A stretch of 64,000 bases of DNA from Bacillus massilioanorexius (GTDB taxonomy: Bacteria > Bacillota > Bacilli > Bacillales > DSM-1321), in contig NZ_CABKRX010000100.1 in the NCBI RefSeq assembly GCF_902374955.1, positions 1-64,000 of the forward strand, given 5' to 3'. Below, piece by piece: positions 44,141-52,238 of this stretch (its first letter is position 1; each line of letters starts with the position of its first letter). Below the pieces are notes generated by a model. That model was not told where the DNA came from and did no database searches. It worked only from the letters and a program-made list of their open reading frames with translations. A program made the position numbers and the translations under genes.

Positions 44141-44224
44141 GTTGAAACAAAATAGTGAAAAGTTGAATCAGTCTATATTTAAGTTGAACCAAATTTAAAT
44201 AAAGTTGAATCAAAATACAAAATA
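44141..44224 (+). repeat. Four 21-bp tandem repeats, locus 2
   Basis: GTTGAAACA, GTTGAATCA, GTTGAACCA and GTTGAATCA begin at 44141, 44162, 44183 and 44204, exactly 21 bp apart; the rest of each unit is A/T-rich. It lies in the 3' gap between convergent genes. If translated, the units encode a 7-residue repeat beginning VE(P/S/T), but stop codons interrupt it. Confidence 0.65.
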
Positions 44225-44265
44225 AAGGACAAAATCATCTATCGAGATGGATGATTTTGTCCTTT
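44224..44265. terminator. Bidirectional terminator
   Basis: AAAGGACAAAATCATC (44224-44239) pairs perfectly with GATGATTTTGTCCTTT (44250-44265), 6 bases past the minus-strand permease. Confidence 0.88.
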
Positions 44266-44271
44266 TACTAG

Positions 44272-45591
44272 CTATTTTTCTTGAAAAAGTGATTTAGGAA
44301 TAATCAAATTTAGAACAACGGCAGCAATAGCGCCAACAGCCGTTCCTGAAGATAAAATATAGTTTAAAAAGTCTGGTAAAGAGTTTAATATTTCTGCTGG
44401 TAAAATCGTTGTACCGATTGTGAGAAGAATAGGCATCCCCATAACAATCATATTTCGATCATCAATTGTGATATGCTGAATTACTTTAATACCATTCATG
44501 GCAATGGCAATACAAACTACTCCGAAAATTCCGTTAATAACAGGACCAGGAATACAAGTAATTAAAGTTGATAACTTAGGAATTAAGCCAAGTGCAACAA
44601 GTATGAATCCTGCTGTTAAAACAACTCGTCGACTCGCAACTCCAGTTATTGCAATTAAACCAGCATTTGATGAATATCCAGTCATTGGTGTTCCACCGAA
44701 TAACGAACCTACGAAGCAACCAATTCCTTCTCCAAAAGAAGCGCGATTTAATCTTTTTTCTGTTAAATCTTCGTTTGTAACAGTAGAGACAACGAACCAA
44801 GTACCTGTTGTTTCTATTAAAATAACAATATAAATAAATACCATAGTCAAAATAGCGTGTAAGTCAAAGACTGGTTTCCCAAATGGAAAGAAGGATGGAA
44901 GGGAAAACCAAGCAGCTTCTTTTACAGGGGAGAAATCCACTGAACCAAAAAGAGATGCAGTAATTGTACCAGCAATAATCGCTAAAATGACAGAAACTAA
45001 ACGGAAAAATGTACCGAAAGATTTTCCTTTTTTTCCAAGCAAAATACAAATGATTAGAACGGTAGTAGATACGAAAGCAACTAATGCATTATGTCCCACA
45101 AAACCAGGCGCGGTATAGATTCCTTTGAATGGAATTGGCATGAGTGAGATACCAACGATTACGATAACCGTACCAGCTACTGAAGGTGGAATGATTTTCT
45201 TTACGATATGTGCAAAAAGCTTTAAGGGTCTTCCTAACACGGCAATTAAAAGAGCACCAGGAATCAGACTTCCTACAACAGCCCCCATACCAAGATTACC
45301 CCCAATGGCAGCTAAAGCACCGATTGGTACGTAGGACGGACCTTGTACAACCGGTAAACGCAATCCTATTGTCGTTTGGATAATAGTGGCTAATCCAGCA
45401 GCCAAGAAGCACATTTGAATAAAAAAGGTGGTATTTTCTGTTGTTAAGGATAATAATCCTGCTATGATAATTGGTGCTAAATATAAATCCATCGCTAATA
45501 CATGCTGCATCCCTAATAGTATGGATGTTTTGAAACTAATCTTCTCATCGACCCCTACTACGATGTCAGACTTTTGGTCTTGTTCCTTCAT
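44272..45591 (-). CDS. Xanthine/uracil permease, NCS2 family
   Basis: The 439-residue membrane protein (about 12-14 helices) is a nucleobase:cation symporter-2. The N-terminal LLGMQHVLAMDLYLAPIIIA, the VVQGPSYVPIGAL segment and FGGTPMTGYSSNAGLIAITG (QxxxxxP/TPxTxYxxNxG-type motifs) are diagnostic. It resembles purine (xanthine/urate) more than uracil carriers, but this is not certain. It diverges from a Rieske oxygenase gene, and PurBox-like sequences lie between them. GAGGAGGAATTCGCAAC precedes the ATG. Confidence 0.9.
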   Translation of the reverse strand: MKEQDQKSDIVVGVDEKISFKTSILLGMQHVLAMDLYLAPIIIAGLLSLTTENTTFFIQMCFLAAGLATIIQTTIGLRLPVVQGPSYVPIGALAAIGGNLGMGAVVGSLIPGALLIAVLGRPLKLFAHIVKKIIPPSVAGTVIVIVGISLMPIPFKGIYTAPGFVGHNALVAFVSTTVLIICILLGKKGKSFGTFFRLVSVILAIIAGTITASLFGSVDFSPVKEAAWFSLPSFFPFGKPVFDLHAILTMVFIYIVILIETTGTWFVVSTVTNEDLTEKRLNRASFGEGIGCFVGSLFGGTPMTGYSSNAGLIAITGVASRRVVLTAGFILVALGLIPKLSTLITCIPGPVINGIFGVVCIAIAMNGIKVIQHITIDDRNMIVMGMPILLTIGTTILPAEILNSLPDFLNYILSSGTAVGAIAAVVLNLIIPKSLFQEK

Positions 45592-45739
45592 GTTGCGAAT
45601 TCCTCCTCAAATGATAAAATCCCTTTTTTGTCCCGCTTATGCTAACAACTTAGGCTCCAAATAAATAATGTTAGAGACCAAGCGCTAGTAAAAACAGTTT
45701 GTTCAGCTACTAATCGTTGGATATATTAGGCTTTTGAAC

Positions 45740-45865
45740 GATTAGAACTTCACGGTATAAGTTCGTATTAAGCAAACATATTTAGAATTATAGAAAAAAA
45801 ATAACAATATGTAAAATAAAAAATCGAATAATTGTTATAAAAAATTAGAATAATGTTCGTATTTA
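45740..45865. promoter_or_regulatory. PurBox-like sites between purine permease and Rieske oxygenase
   Basis: GATTAGAACTT (45740-45750) and AAGTTCGTATT (45759-45769) form an inverted pair. The second reads AATACGAACTT on the minus strand, close to the Bacillus PurR box (AWWWCCGAACWWT). Another, TAAATACGAACATT (minus strand, 45852-45865), lies nearer the oxygenase. Each divergent gene would have a site in range of its promoter. Confidence 0.45.
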
Positions 45866-45930
45866 GAATTGACATACATTTTTTTGGCACATACAATAGA
45901 TACAGACAAACTCATGGGGAGAGGACTATC

Positions 45931-46908
45931 ATGATAATACAAGATCAAGTATTAAGAAGTGATTGGATAGTGGCATGTAAGGCAGAAGATATAGGAGAGA
46001 AACCATTACAGGTCATCATTATGGGAGAAAGAGTTGTTATTTTTCGTAATGAAGAAGGAATTTATGCTTTAAAGGATTTATGTGTTCACCGTGGAGCAGC
46101 ATTATCTTTAGGATGTGTGAAAAATGGCAATCTCGTATGTCCTTATCACGGCTGGGAATTTGATGGTGAAGGTAAATGTACAAAAATTCCACAGCTACCA
46201 GAAGGGAAATCCATTCCTTTGAAAGCGAAGGGACAGCAGTATGGTTGTATAGAAAAATACGGTTTTGTTTGGGTGAATCTAGAAAATAATGATACATCAC
46301 TATTTGAATATAAAGAAGCGAATGATTCATCATTTCATCATGTTTTATGGGGACCACAGGTTGTTGAAGCAAAACCACCTAGAATCGTAGAAAACTTTTT
46401 GGATGTAGGTCATTTAGCATTTGTTCATGAAGGATACTTAGGTGAGCAAACACACGCGGTTATCAGTGATTACAAAGTGCACCAAGGTGAAGATTCACTT
46501 TTTTCAGATGAAATCGCTATTTTTCAACCAGATCCAGATGGTTCAGGGCAATCTAAGTATGTTTATTATACATACGAAATATTAAGACCATTAACAGTTC
46601 GTTTTAAAAAGTTTGATAGAGAGTTAGGTCATCACATGTCTATTCTATTAACAATTCTACCAGTTGAAGAAGAGAAATCGATAGCATATGGGATCCTATC
46701 TTTTAACTATGATACTGGAACATCTGATAAAGAAATAGTAGAGTTTCAGGATATGATTTTTGCTCAAGATAAACCGATTGTAGAAAATCAAAAACCAGAA
46801 GACTTACCACTAGATTTACAAGTAGAGCTTTCGTTGATTTGTGACCGTATGAGTATTTCGTATAGACAATATTTAACGAAACTTGGTGTTATTCATGGTA
46901 CAGCTTGA
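45931..46908 (+). CDS. Rieske non-heme iron oxygenase
   Basis: The 325-residue protein is an oxygenase alpha subunit. The Rieske [2Fe-2S] site is complete (CVHRGAALS ... CPYHGWEF, CxH and CxxH) at residues about 51-80. The mononuclear iron motif LDVGHLAFVHEG (D-x2-H-x4-H) is also present. It resembles demethylase-type monooxygenases of the vanillate or methylxanthine class. The divergent purine permease suggests a purine-like substrate, which is inference. A reductase partner is not encoded nearby. The ATG at 45931 (MIIQDQ) follows GGAGAGGACTATC; the longer frame would run through the promoter. Confidence 0.88.
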   Translation: MIIQDQVLRSDWIVACKAEDIGEKPLQVIIMGERVVIFRNEEGIYALKDLCVHRGAALSLGCVKNGNLVCPYHGWEFDGEGKCTKIPQLPEGKSIPLKAKGQQYGCIEKYGFVWVNLENNDTSLFEYKEANDSSFHHVLWGPQVVEAKPPRIVENFLDVGHLAFVHEGYLGEQTHAVISDYKVHQGEDSLFSDEIAIFQPDPDGSGQSKYVYYTYEILRPLTVRFKKFDRELGHHMSILLTILPVEEEKSIAYGILSFNYDTGTSDKEIVEFQDMIFAQDKPIVENQKPEDLPLDLQVELSLICDRMSISYRQYLTKLGVIHGTA

Positions 46909-46934
46909 TTAAATAAAGACATTTATATACGAAA

Positions 46935-46972
46935 AATCCCGTTAACCAATATTTAGTTAGCGGGGTTTTTTT
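46935..46972 (+). terminator. Terminator of Rieske oxygenase gene
   Basis: AATCCCGTTAAC (46935-46946) pairs with GTTAGCGGGG (46956-46965) with a wobble, followed by TTTTTTT. Confidence 0.82.
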
Positions 46973-47088
46973 ATGTCAATTTTATTCTTACTCCTATATT
47001 TTAAGCAAAATAGTTGATTTCTTACTCAGTTTTTTTCAAAAGAAACTATATTTATTATTTGTTAATATAGTTATGGGGATTTAATTAA

Positions 47089-47110
47089 GTAACTTAACTA
47101 TTGAAGTTAC
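47089..47110. promoter_or_regulatory. Inverted repeat upstream of SDR gene
   Basis: GTAACTT (47089-47095) and AAGTTAC (47104-47110) form a 22-bp operator-like palindrome 47 bases before the SDR start. The cognate regulator is unknown; the HxlR protein at 49498 is a possible candidate by distance only. Confidence 0.45.
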
Positions 47111-47156
47111 AAACTATGTAAATGGGAAAGATTAGACAAAGAAAGAGGGAGAAATT

Positions 47157-47909
47157 ATGGCAAACAAAGTAGTTTTAATTACTGGGATAGCAACAGGATT
47201 AGGTCGTTCTGTATCTATTAAATTAGCAGAACAAGGATATGACTTAGCGCTAGTAGATTTTAATGAGGAAGCTGGATTAGAAACATTATCTTTAGTGAAA
47301 AAAGCAGGTGCAAAAGCGATTTTTATTAAAGCAAATGTTGCCAATGAAGAAGATGTTAAAAATTATGTGGATAAAACAGTAGAAGAATTTGGCCAAATTA
47401 ACTATTTCGTTAATAATGCTGGAATTATGGTTCCAATGAAATTAATTCATGAATATGAAGCTAATGACTTCGATCGAGTAGTTGGAGTTAACCTAAAAGG
47501 TGCGTTTATGGGAATGAAATATGTCATTCCTGTTATGTTAGAATACGGCGGAGGTAATATCGTGAATATTGCTTCTTCTAATAGCTACAAACCAACAGCA
47601 TTTAATGGCTTATATTCTGCTACTAAACATGGTGTAGCAGCATTAACAAAATCAATAGGACAAGATTATCAAGACTTAAATATCCGTGCAGTTGGTGTAG
47701 CACCTAATACAATGAAAACAACAATTGGAGTTGCTGCATCCGCTTCTTTAACTCGTGAAAGAGGCGCAAAACTTCATGCTTCAACAGGACCAAACATACC
47801 AGCAACACCAGAAGAAATTGCTGACACAGTTATTTTTGCTATGACTACTGGTGCAAATATGTTAAACGGTACGATTGTAAACTGTGCTGGTGGAGAAATC
47901 TTTAATTAA
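47157..47909 (+). CDS. Short-chain dehydrogenase/reductase
   Basis: The 250-residue SDR has the cofactor motif TGIATGLGRSV, NNAG (VNNAGIMVP) and the catalytic Ser (ASSNSYKPTA) and Tyr-x3-Lys (YSATK). It ends in NGTIVNCAGGEIFN. The substrate is unknown. It is monocistronic, with a terminator at 47937-47967 and an inverted repeat in its promoter region. AAAGAGGGAGAAATT precedes the ATG. Confidence 0.9.
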   Translation: MANKVVLITGIATGLGRSVSIKLAEQGYDLALVDFNEEAGLETLSLVKKAGAKAIFIKANVANEEDVKNYVDKTVEEFGQINYFVNNAGIMVPMKLIHEYEANDFDRVVGVNLKGAFMGMKYVIPVMLEYGGGNIVNIASSNSYKPTAFNGLYSATKHGVAALTKSIGQDYQDLNIRAVGVAPNTMKTTIGVAASASLTRERGAKLHASTGPNIPATPEEIADTVIFAMTTGANMLNGTIVNCAGGEIFN

Positions 47910-47936
47910 GAAAGATTAAACTAAAAAATGAGTGTA

Positions 47937-47967
47937 AGGGCGTTTAGATTATTAAACGCTCTTTTTT
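47937..47967 (+). terminator. Terminator of SDR gene
   Basis: AGGGCGTTTA pairs with TAAACGCTCT around a short loop, followed by TTTTTT. Confidence 0.8.
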
Positions 47968-48119
47968 ATTGTTTATATTTGATATGAATGGGATTAAACA
48001 TTTTGGAAGAAGGAAAATGCCTATGTAAGAGGAATTTGATTAAATATTGTTGGGTATATATGAGTGTGTTAATATTTGGTAGAATGGTTGTTTCAATCTT
48101 TTTTAAGGGGAAAAGTAAA

Positions 48120-48902
48120 ATGAAAAATATTTGGGATCAAGATGCGGGTGAATATGGTTTACCGCCTTTAACAGTTCAGTCAGTGAAACTTGCAGAGGAA
48201 AAACTTCAGGTAACATTACCAAGCTCTTATACAGAACTTCTTAAGCAACAAAATGGAGGTTACATTACATATAATGCTTTTCCTACAAATATACCTACAT
48301 CTTGGTCGGAAAATCATATTCATGTAGAGCATATATTAGGTATTGGTGAAGAAAATAGTATTTTAGATAGTGCGTATTTAATAGAAGAATGGGACCTCCC
48401 AAAAGATGTTGTTTTAATTTCAGGTGATGGACATTCTTGGGTTGCTTTCGATTATCGAAAACGAAAAGAAAATCCCCCTGTGATTTATATTGAAAGTGAT
48501 GATTTGTTGATCATTAAGTTAGCTGATTCATTTGATGAATTTTTGGATGGATTATGCCTAGAAGATGAATTTACAGAAGAACAAGATACTTTTAATGATT
48601 GCAAGTGGACAAACGAAAAACTAGTAACTGTGTTATCATCACATGATATAGACCAGATAATAATTGGTTTAAATTATATGTATCTTTCAGAAAACATCGA
48701 AAATCATATTCCTATAATAGAAGAATTCCTAGAAAAATTACTTTGTAGTACGAATGCTAATATTAGAGATATTGCAGCACATTATGTAATCAATTTTAAA
48801 GAAAAAAAGGTTTTATCGTCAGATTATATCCAAAAGATCTTTTCAATTTTGGCGAGTGATGAACATTTAAAAACCTACATAAATGTAATAAAAAAGTTAT
48901 AG
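48120..48902 (+). CDS. SMI1/KNR4 family protein
   Basis: The product is about 260 residues. The first 150 form a SMI1/KNR4 (SUKH) domain (PPLTVQSVKLAEEKLQVTLP, SSYTELLKQQNGGYI, ISGDGHSWVAFDYR). The C-terminal 100 residues resemble the HEAT-like extension seen in Bacillus homologues. Such proteins are typically immunity factors against contact-dependent or secreted nuclease toxins, but no toxin gene is adjacent. The ATG at 48120 (MKNIWDQ) follows AAGGGGAAAAGTAA; the earlier in-frame starts lack a ribosome site. Confidence 0.8.
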   Translation: MKNIWDQDAGEYGLPPLTVQSVKLAEEKLQVTLPSSYTELLKQQNGGYITYNAFPTNIPTSWSENHIHVEHILGIGEENSILDSAYLIEEWDLPKDVVLISGDGHSWVAFDYRKRKENPPVIYIESDDLLIIKLADSFDEFLDGLCLEDEFTEEQDTFNDCKWTNEKLVTVLSSHDIDQIIIGLNYMYLSENIENHIPIIEEFLEKLLCSTNANIRDIAAHYVINFKEKKVLSSDYIQKIFSILASDEHLKTYINVIKKL

Positions 48903-49016
48903 TTTCGCCTATCTGACTTTTTAATGATAAAATGATTATTTGCTGGATTGGAGGCAAGTTTGCCATCAAATATATATACTCCATAAAATGTATATCATCA
49001 ATGGAGGGATAGAAAT

Positions 49017-49269
49017 TTGAAAATAAACATAATTCTTACATGTGTCTTTTTAGCGATATTGCTTGTTTTCATCATTGGAATCCTTCATTATACTTAAAGA
49101 TCATCAGTAGGTTATATTATTAATAAATCGGAAGATCAAATTCGGGTCGCTAACTTTAAGAAAGAAGAATGAAGTTGGACAGAAGGAAAAAGGTATATTC
49201 AGATGGAAAGGTGTATAATTCAAATTCAGCACAAGATGAAGCTACTTTTATAATCATTTTGGATGAATG
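49017..49269 (+). pseudogene. Decayed small membrane/lipoprotein gene, possibly DUF3221-like
   Basis: TTG 49017 behind GGAGGGATAGAAA opens a 26-codon frame with one hydrophobic helix and stops at 49097. The frame then continues as SVGYIINKSEDQIRVANFKK to another stop, and a shifted frame gives VYNSNSAQDEATFIIILDE. Together they read like a small secreted protein carrying two stops and a frameshift. DUF3221 resemblance (GYIIxKSEDxIxV) is weak. Confidence 0.4.
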
Positions 49270-49287
49270 ATTGTCTGTAAATAAAAA

Positions 49288-49332
49288 AGAGGTCTGCATT
49301 CAATGTGAAATTGAATGCAGACCTCTTTTTTA
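49288..49332 (+). terminator. Strong intrinsic terminator
   Basis: AGAGGTCTGCATTCAA (49288-49303) pairs perfectly with TTGAATGCAGACCTCT (49311-49326), followed by TTTTTT. It ends the decayed gene's transcript. Confidence 0.88.
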
Positions 49333-49497
49333 CTCTAACTTTGGTAAGAATATAACTTCCCGACTAGTCCATAAATTATCAGGTTAAAGTTTAAGTTTTA
49401 ATGGTTGACTTCCGTAGTCGCTTTAAAAAAGTATTTAGGTAGATAACATATGGAAATTAAAAAGCGAGATTTTCTTCTGCTTGACTTTACAATTGTA

Positions 49498-49866
49498 TTA
49501 TTCTTTTGTGGAGTCAGTAGTGCACCCATTTAATTTTACCCATTTTAAAATGGCTTGAATAATTTCTTCTAATTCTTTCCCTCTATCCGTTAATTCATAT
49601 TCCACTTTTCTCGGAGATGATTTGGATACCTTTTTGATAACTAGGCCTTCATTTTCCAAATCTCGTAATCTTTCTGCTAATAGCCGATCGGAAATTCCAT
49701 GTATTTCAGCTAACAATTCATGGTATCGTTTAGGCCCACTTAATAGATGATAAATGATAATCCCCATCCATCGTTTACCGATAAATTCTATGGTCTTATG
49801 AAAATTAACGCAAATTGAGATGTTTTTCTCATTTGAATTTGATTGAATTAAATCATTTTTACCCAT
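49498..49866 (-). CDS. HxlR/DUF24-family regulator, YodB-like
   Basis: The 122-residue regulator has the HxlR winged helix (CVNFHKTIEFIGKRWMGIII, GPKRYHELLAEIHGISDRLL, RKVEYELTDRGKEL). The Cys near residue 19 matches the conserved redox Cys of YodB/CatR-type sensors, which respond to quinones and diamide. A second Cys lies near the C-terminus (NGCTTDS). It is divergent from a nitroreductase gene, the same arrangement as B. subtilis yodB-yodC, with two palindromic operators between them. Confidence 0.88.
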   Translation of the reverse strand: MGKNDLIQSNSNEKNISICVNFHKTIEFIGKRWMGIIIYHLLSGPKRYHELLAEIHGISDRLLAERLRDLENEGLVIKKVSKSSPRKVEYELTDRGKELEEIIQAILKWVKLNGCTTDSTKE

Positions 49867-49926
49867 ATTACGATCTCCAATTATTATGATAAATCAATTC
49901 TAGCATATTCTTTATTGACAAACAAA

Positions 49927-49971
49927 CTTACTAATAGTAAGCTTGATTTCGAACTTACTTTTAGTAAGTTC
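49927..49971. promoter_or_regulatory. Two HxlR-type operators
   Basis: CTTACT-AAT-AGTAAG (49927-49941) and GAACTTACT-TTT-AGTAAGTTC (49951-49971) share TTACT-N3-AGTAA, the type of site known for YodB/CatR regulators. Their centres are 27 bp apart, between the divergent genes. Confidence 0.8.
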
Positions 49972-50008
49972 AAAATGTTTATCCATTATTTTTTTCAGGA
50001 GGATTATC

Positions 50009-50635
50009 ATGTCACAACATAGCCAAGACTTATCTACTGTTATTCGAGAAAGAAAATCAGTTAGAAAATTTGATTCATCATATAAAATTTCAAAAGAGGA
50101 GATTGAAGAAATATTAATTGAAGCAACTGAGGCTCCTTCTTCAAGCAATTTACAGCCTTGGCGATTTATCATTATCAAAGATCAAAATACAAAAATGAAA
50201 ATAAAAGAGTTCTCTTTCAATCAACAACAAATTGATACTTCATCCGCCATTATTGCTGTAATTGGTGACACAGAAATGTATCATAATATAGATAAAATTT
50301 ATCAAAGTAATTACGAAGCTGGAAATATCGATGAAGTGAACATGGAAAGACAAATCAATAATGCAAAAGCACTGTATCCGAATGCTCCATATGAAATACG
50401 TTCGAATATTGCTTCATTTGATGCGGGGTTGATTTCTATGCAACTTATGTTGCTAGCGAAGGCCAAAGGACTTGATACAGTATGTATGGGTGGCTTTGAT
50501 AAGAAAAAATTTGCAGAAGCTTTCGATTTATCCAATCGTTACATGCCGATTGTATTAATCGCTATAGGAAAAGCAGCTGCACCAGCTTATGGTTCGACTC
50601 GTTTATCTTTAAAAGACATCACAACATTTAACTAA
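50009..50635 (+). CDS. Nitroreductase family FMN oxidoreductase, YodC-like
   Basis: The roughly 208-residue protein has the nitroreductase start (VIRERKSVRKFDSSYKISKE), the FMN-binding APSSSNLQPWRF motif (residues about 39-50) and the later MGGFDKKKFAEAF. It reduces nitro compounds or quinones with NAD(P)H, and its probable control by the HxlR regulator fits quinone detoxification. The ATG at 50009 follows AGGAGGATTATC; the longer frame (from 49943) runs back through the operators. Confidence 0.92.
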   Translation: MSQHSQDLSTVIRERKSVRKFDSSYKISKEEIEEILIEATEAPSSSNLQPWRFIIIKDQNTKMKIKEFSFNQQQIDTSSAIIAVIGDTEMYHNIDKIYQSNYEAGNIDEVNMERQINNAKALYPNAPYEIRSNIASFDAGLISMQLMLLAKAKGLDTVCMGGFDKKKFAEAFDLSNRYMPIVLIAIGKAAAPAYGSTRLSLKDITTFN

Positions 50636-50749
50636 ACATGAATAGGGCTAAATGTTTTTAATTTTGCTCTTAATGATGTTTTCGTTTGTCCACATAATGA
50701 TAGCCAATGTAAAATATCTTTTTTATGTTAATTAAATAAGATGTGAAGT

Positions 50750-50787
50750 AGAGGACTGTGTAATGACTACGACATAGTCCTCTTTTA
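50750..50787 (+). terminator. Terminator of nitroreductase gene
   Basis: AGAGGACTGTGT (from 50750) pairs with ACATAGTCCTCT (to 50783), with one wobble, then TTTT. Confidence 0.8.
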
Positions 50788-50796
50788 TTTGCTTGA

Positions 50797-50952
50797 ATTT
50801 TATCTAAAAGATTGCTGCTTTTTAATACGTTCGATGAAAAAACAGTGGAAGAAAAGTCGGATGATCTATACTCAATCCAAGTTAATAGGCCACAAAGTTT
50901 GCAAAAACAACCTATTTCTATAAAAAATGCATGGAAACATAAACTAAGATAA
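50797..50952 (+). pseudogene. Unidentified C-terminal remnant, 51 codons
   Basis: An open frame without start after TGA 50794 reads LLLFNTFDEKTVEEKSDDLY, then SIQVNRPQSLQKQPISIKNA, to TAA at 50950. It appears to be the C-terminal end of an unknown protein; nothing upstream restores it. Confidence 0.3.
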
Positions 50953-50982
50953 AAGTAATACTATACTCTTTTATGCTTACCA

Positions 50983-51621
50983 TTGTTAGGGAAAGAAGAA
51001 GGAGAGATTTTCATCGATAATTTAGTGTTACTAGCGGTATCTGGAACTATTGAAACGGCAATGCAAGCATATAAAAGTCTTGGGATGCTTAATGCAGTTT
51101 TTCTACCGTTTATTGAGGCGTTTTTACCGTTTCTTCCACTTTGCGGTATTGTCGTTGCAAATGCAGCGGCTTTTGGATTAATCAAAGGATTGATATTATC
51201 GAGTGTAGGTTCCATTACTGGAACATGGGTTTTGTATGGGACATTTTATTATTTTGGCAATTATACATTCCTTCGAAAGCTAAGAGAAAAAGAATTGGTG
51301 AAGAAATACGCAGAATGGGTTGAGAATAAAGGTTTCATATTTATTGCGATATTTTGTTTTGTTCCTGTCCTTTTAAATTCTGTCATTGCGATTCTAGCAG
51401 GTATTAATAAAATTAGCTTTAGGACGTTTGCTTTTGCTTCAGGTTTAGGGATTTTTTTCTTGTTTTGTATTCTTTCAATTATAGGCTCAAGCTTAACCAC
51501 TATGACTACTAGCCCTTGGAAAATCGTATTGATTATTATTCTTTGTTTATTGTTGTTTGTAGTAGGAAGGCAAGTGCAAAAGCATTTAATACAAACGAAG
51601 AGAGTAATTGTAAAAGAGTAA
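50983..51621 (+). CDS. TVP38/TMEM64-like (DedA-type) membrane protein
   Basis: The roughly 200-residue membrane protein has four or five helices. A segment at residues about 45-70 (FIEAFLPFLPLCGIVVANAA) and the later KGFIFIAIFCFVPVLLNSVI match the SNARE-associated/VTT family of half-transporters that move lipids or their precursors. The start is uncertain. TTG 50983 has no ribosome site, while GGAGAG lies at 51001-51006, so an ATT/ATC or GTG start a little further downstream is possible. Confidence 0.75.
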   Translation: MLGKEEGEIFIDNLVLLAVSGTIETAMQAYKSLGMLNAVFLPFIEAFLPFLPLCGIVVANAAAFGLIKGLILSSVGSITGTWVLYGTFYYFGNYTFLRKLREKELVKKYAEWVENKGFIFIAIFCFVPVLLNSVIAILAGINKISFRTFAFASGLGIFFLFCILSIIGSSLTTMTTSPWKIVLIIILCLLLFVVGRQVQKHLIQTKRVIVKE

Positions 51622-51627
51622 TACGAA

Positions 51628-52128
51628 TCATCTGAGCTTCTTCATATAAGTAATTTCATTCTCATTTAATAATGGAGGTTTCCCTTTGTTCAGTCCTTTT
51701 TCTAAAAAAACAAAGTAATCTTCATTTATTTCTAAAGGTGTGAAATTTGGTGTTTCTTCATAATCCTCCGTCGATAATGATACTGTATAATTATTTTTCT
51801 TTGAAGTGGAAAAATCCCAACTCACTCCAAGTGTATTAGCCATACTGAAGGAACTAGTTACTTTTACGATAGTATACCCATCACTATTTTTTATAATTTC
51901 GCCAATGAAAAAGATGTTTTCGCTTTCTTCACATAATAGTAGTTGTTCGCCTTTTTTGGTTTCAAGAAGTTCAACTCCATTAATGGAGTTTTCTTCAATG
52001 AAATGTTCTAATGCTATACTTTGAGTAGAGTAGTATATTGTCGTATCTTTATCTGTAGGTTTTTTGTTACAGCCAGCAAGTAATACTAATAAAGTGATGA
52101 GATATAAAATAATTACCCGTTTTAACAT
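51628..52128 (-). CDS. Lipoprotein of unknown function
   Basis: The 166-residue protein has a lipoprotein signal peptide with lipobox LLAGC (Cys20) and a Lys/Asp-rich start. The mature part shows no recognised domain (beta-rich; ENIFFIGEIIKNSDGYTIVK). It would be attached to the outer face of the membrane. GGAGGGATCATA precedes the ATG. Confidence 0.75.
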   Translation of the reverse strand: MLKRVIILYLITLLVLLAGCNKKPTDKDTTIYYSTQSIALEHFIEENSINGVELLETKKGEQLLLCEESENIFFIGEIIKNSDGYTIVKVTSSFSMANTLGVSWDFSTSKKNNYTVSLSTEDYEETPNFTPLEINEDYFVFLEKGLNKGKPPLLNENEITYMKKLR

Positions 52129-52238
52129 TATGATCCCTCCTCAGTAGTGAATTTATTGTTATATTTTACCACATGTAAAAAGAAGTACTTACAGAAAAGT
52201 AAGTACTCCTTTTATTTGAAAGTATTCGTAGTTCCCAT

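Noticed and set aside
44141..44224. CRISPR-like array
   Set aside because: Repeat units are 21 bp with only about 9 conserved bases and no spacers of regular length; no cas genes are nearby.
44498..44833. 111-aa plus-strand ORF inside the purine permease
   Set aside because: It is a frame shadow of an obvious membrane transporter on the other strand, with no ribosome site or domain.
45592..45739. Purine riboswitch in the permease leader
   Set aside because: The conserved riboswitch core and its three-stem pattern are not found on the leader strand; PurBox-like sites explain purine linkage better.
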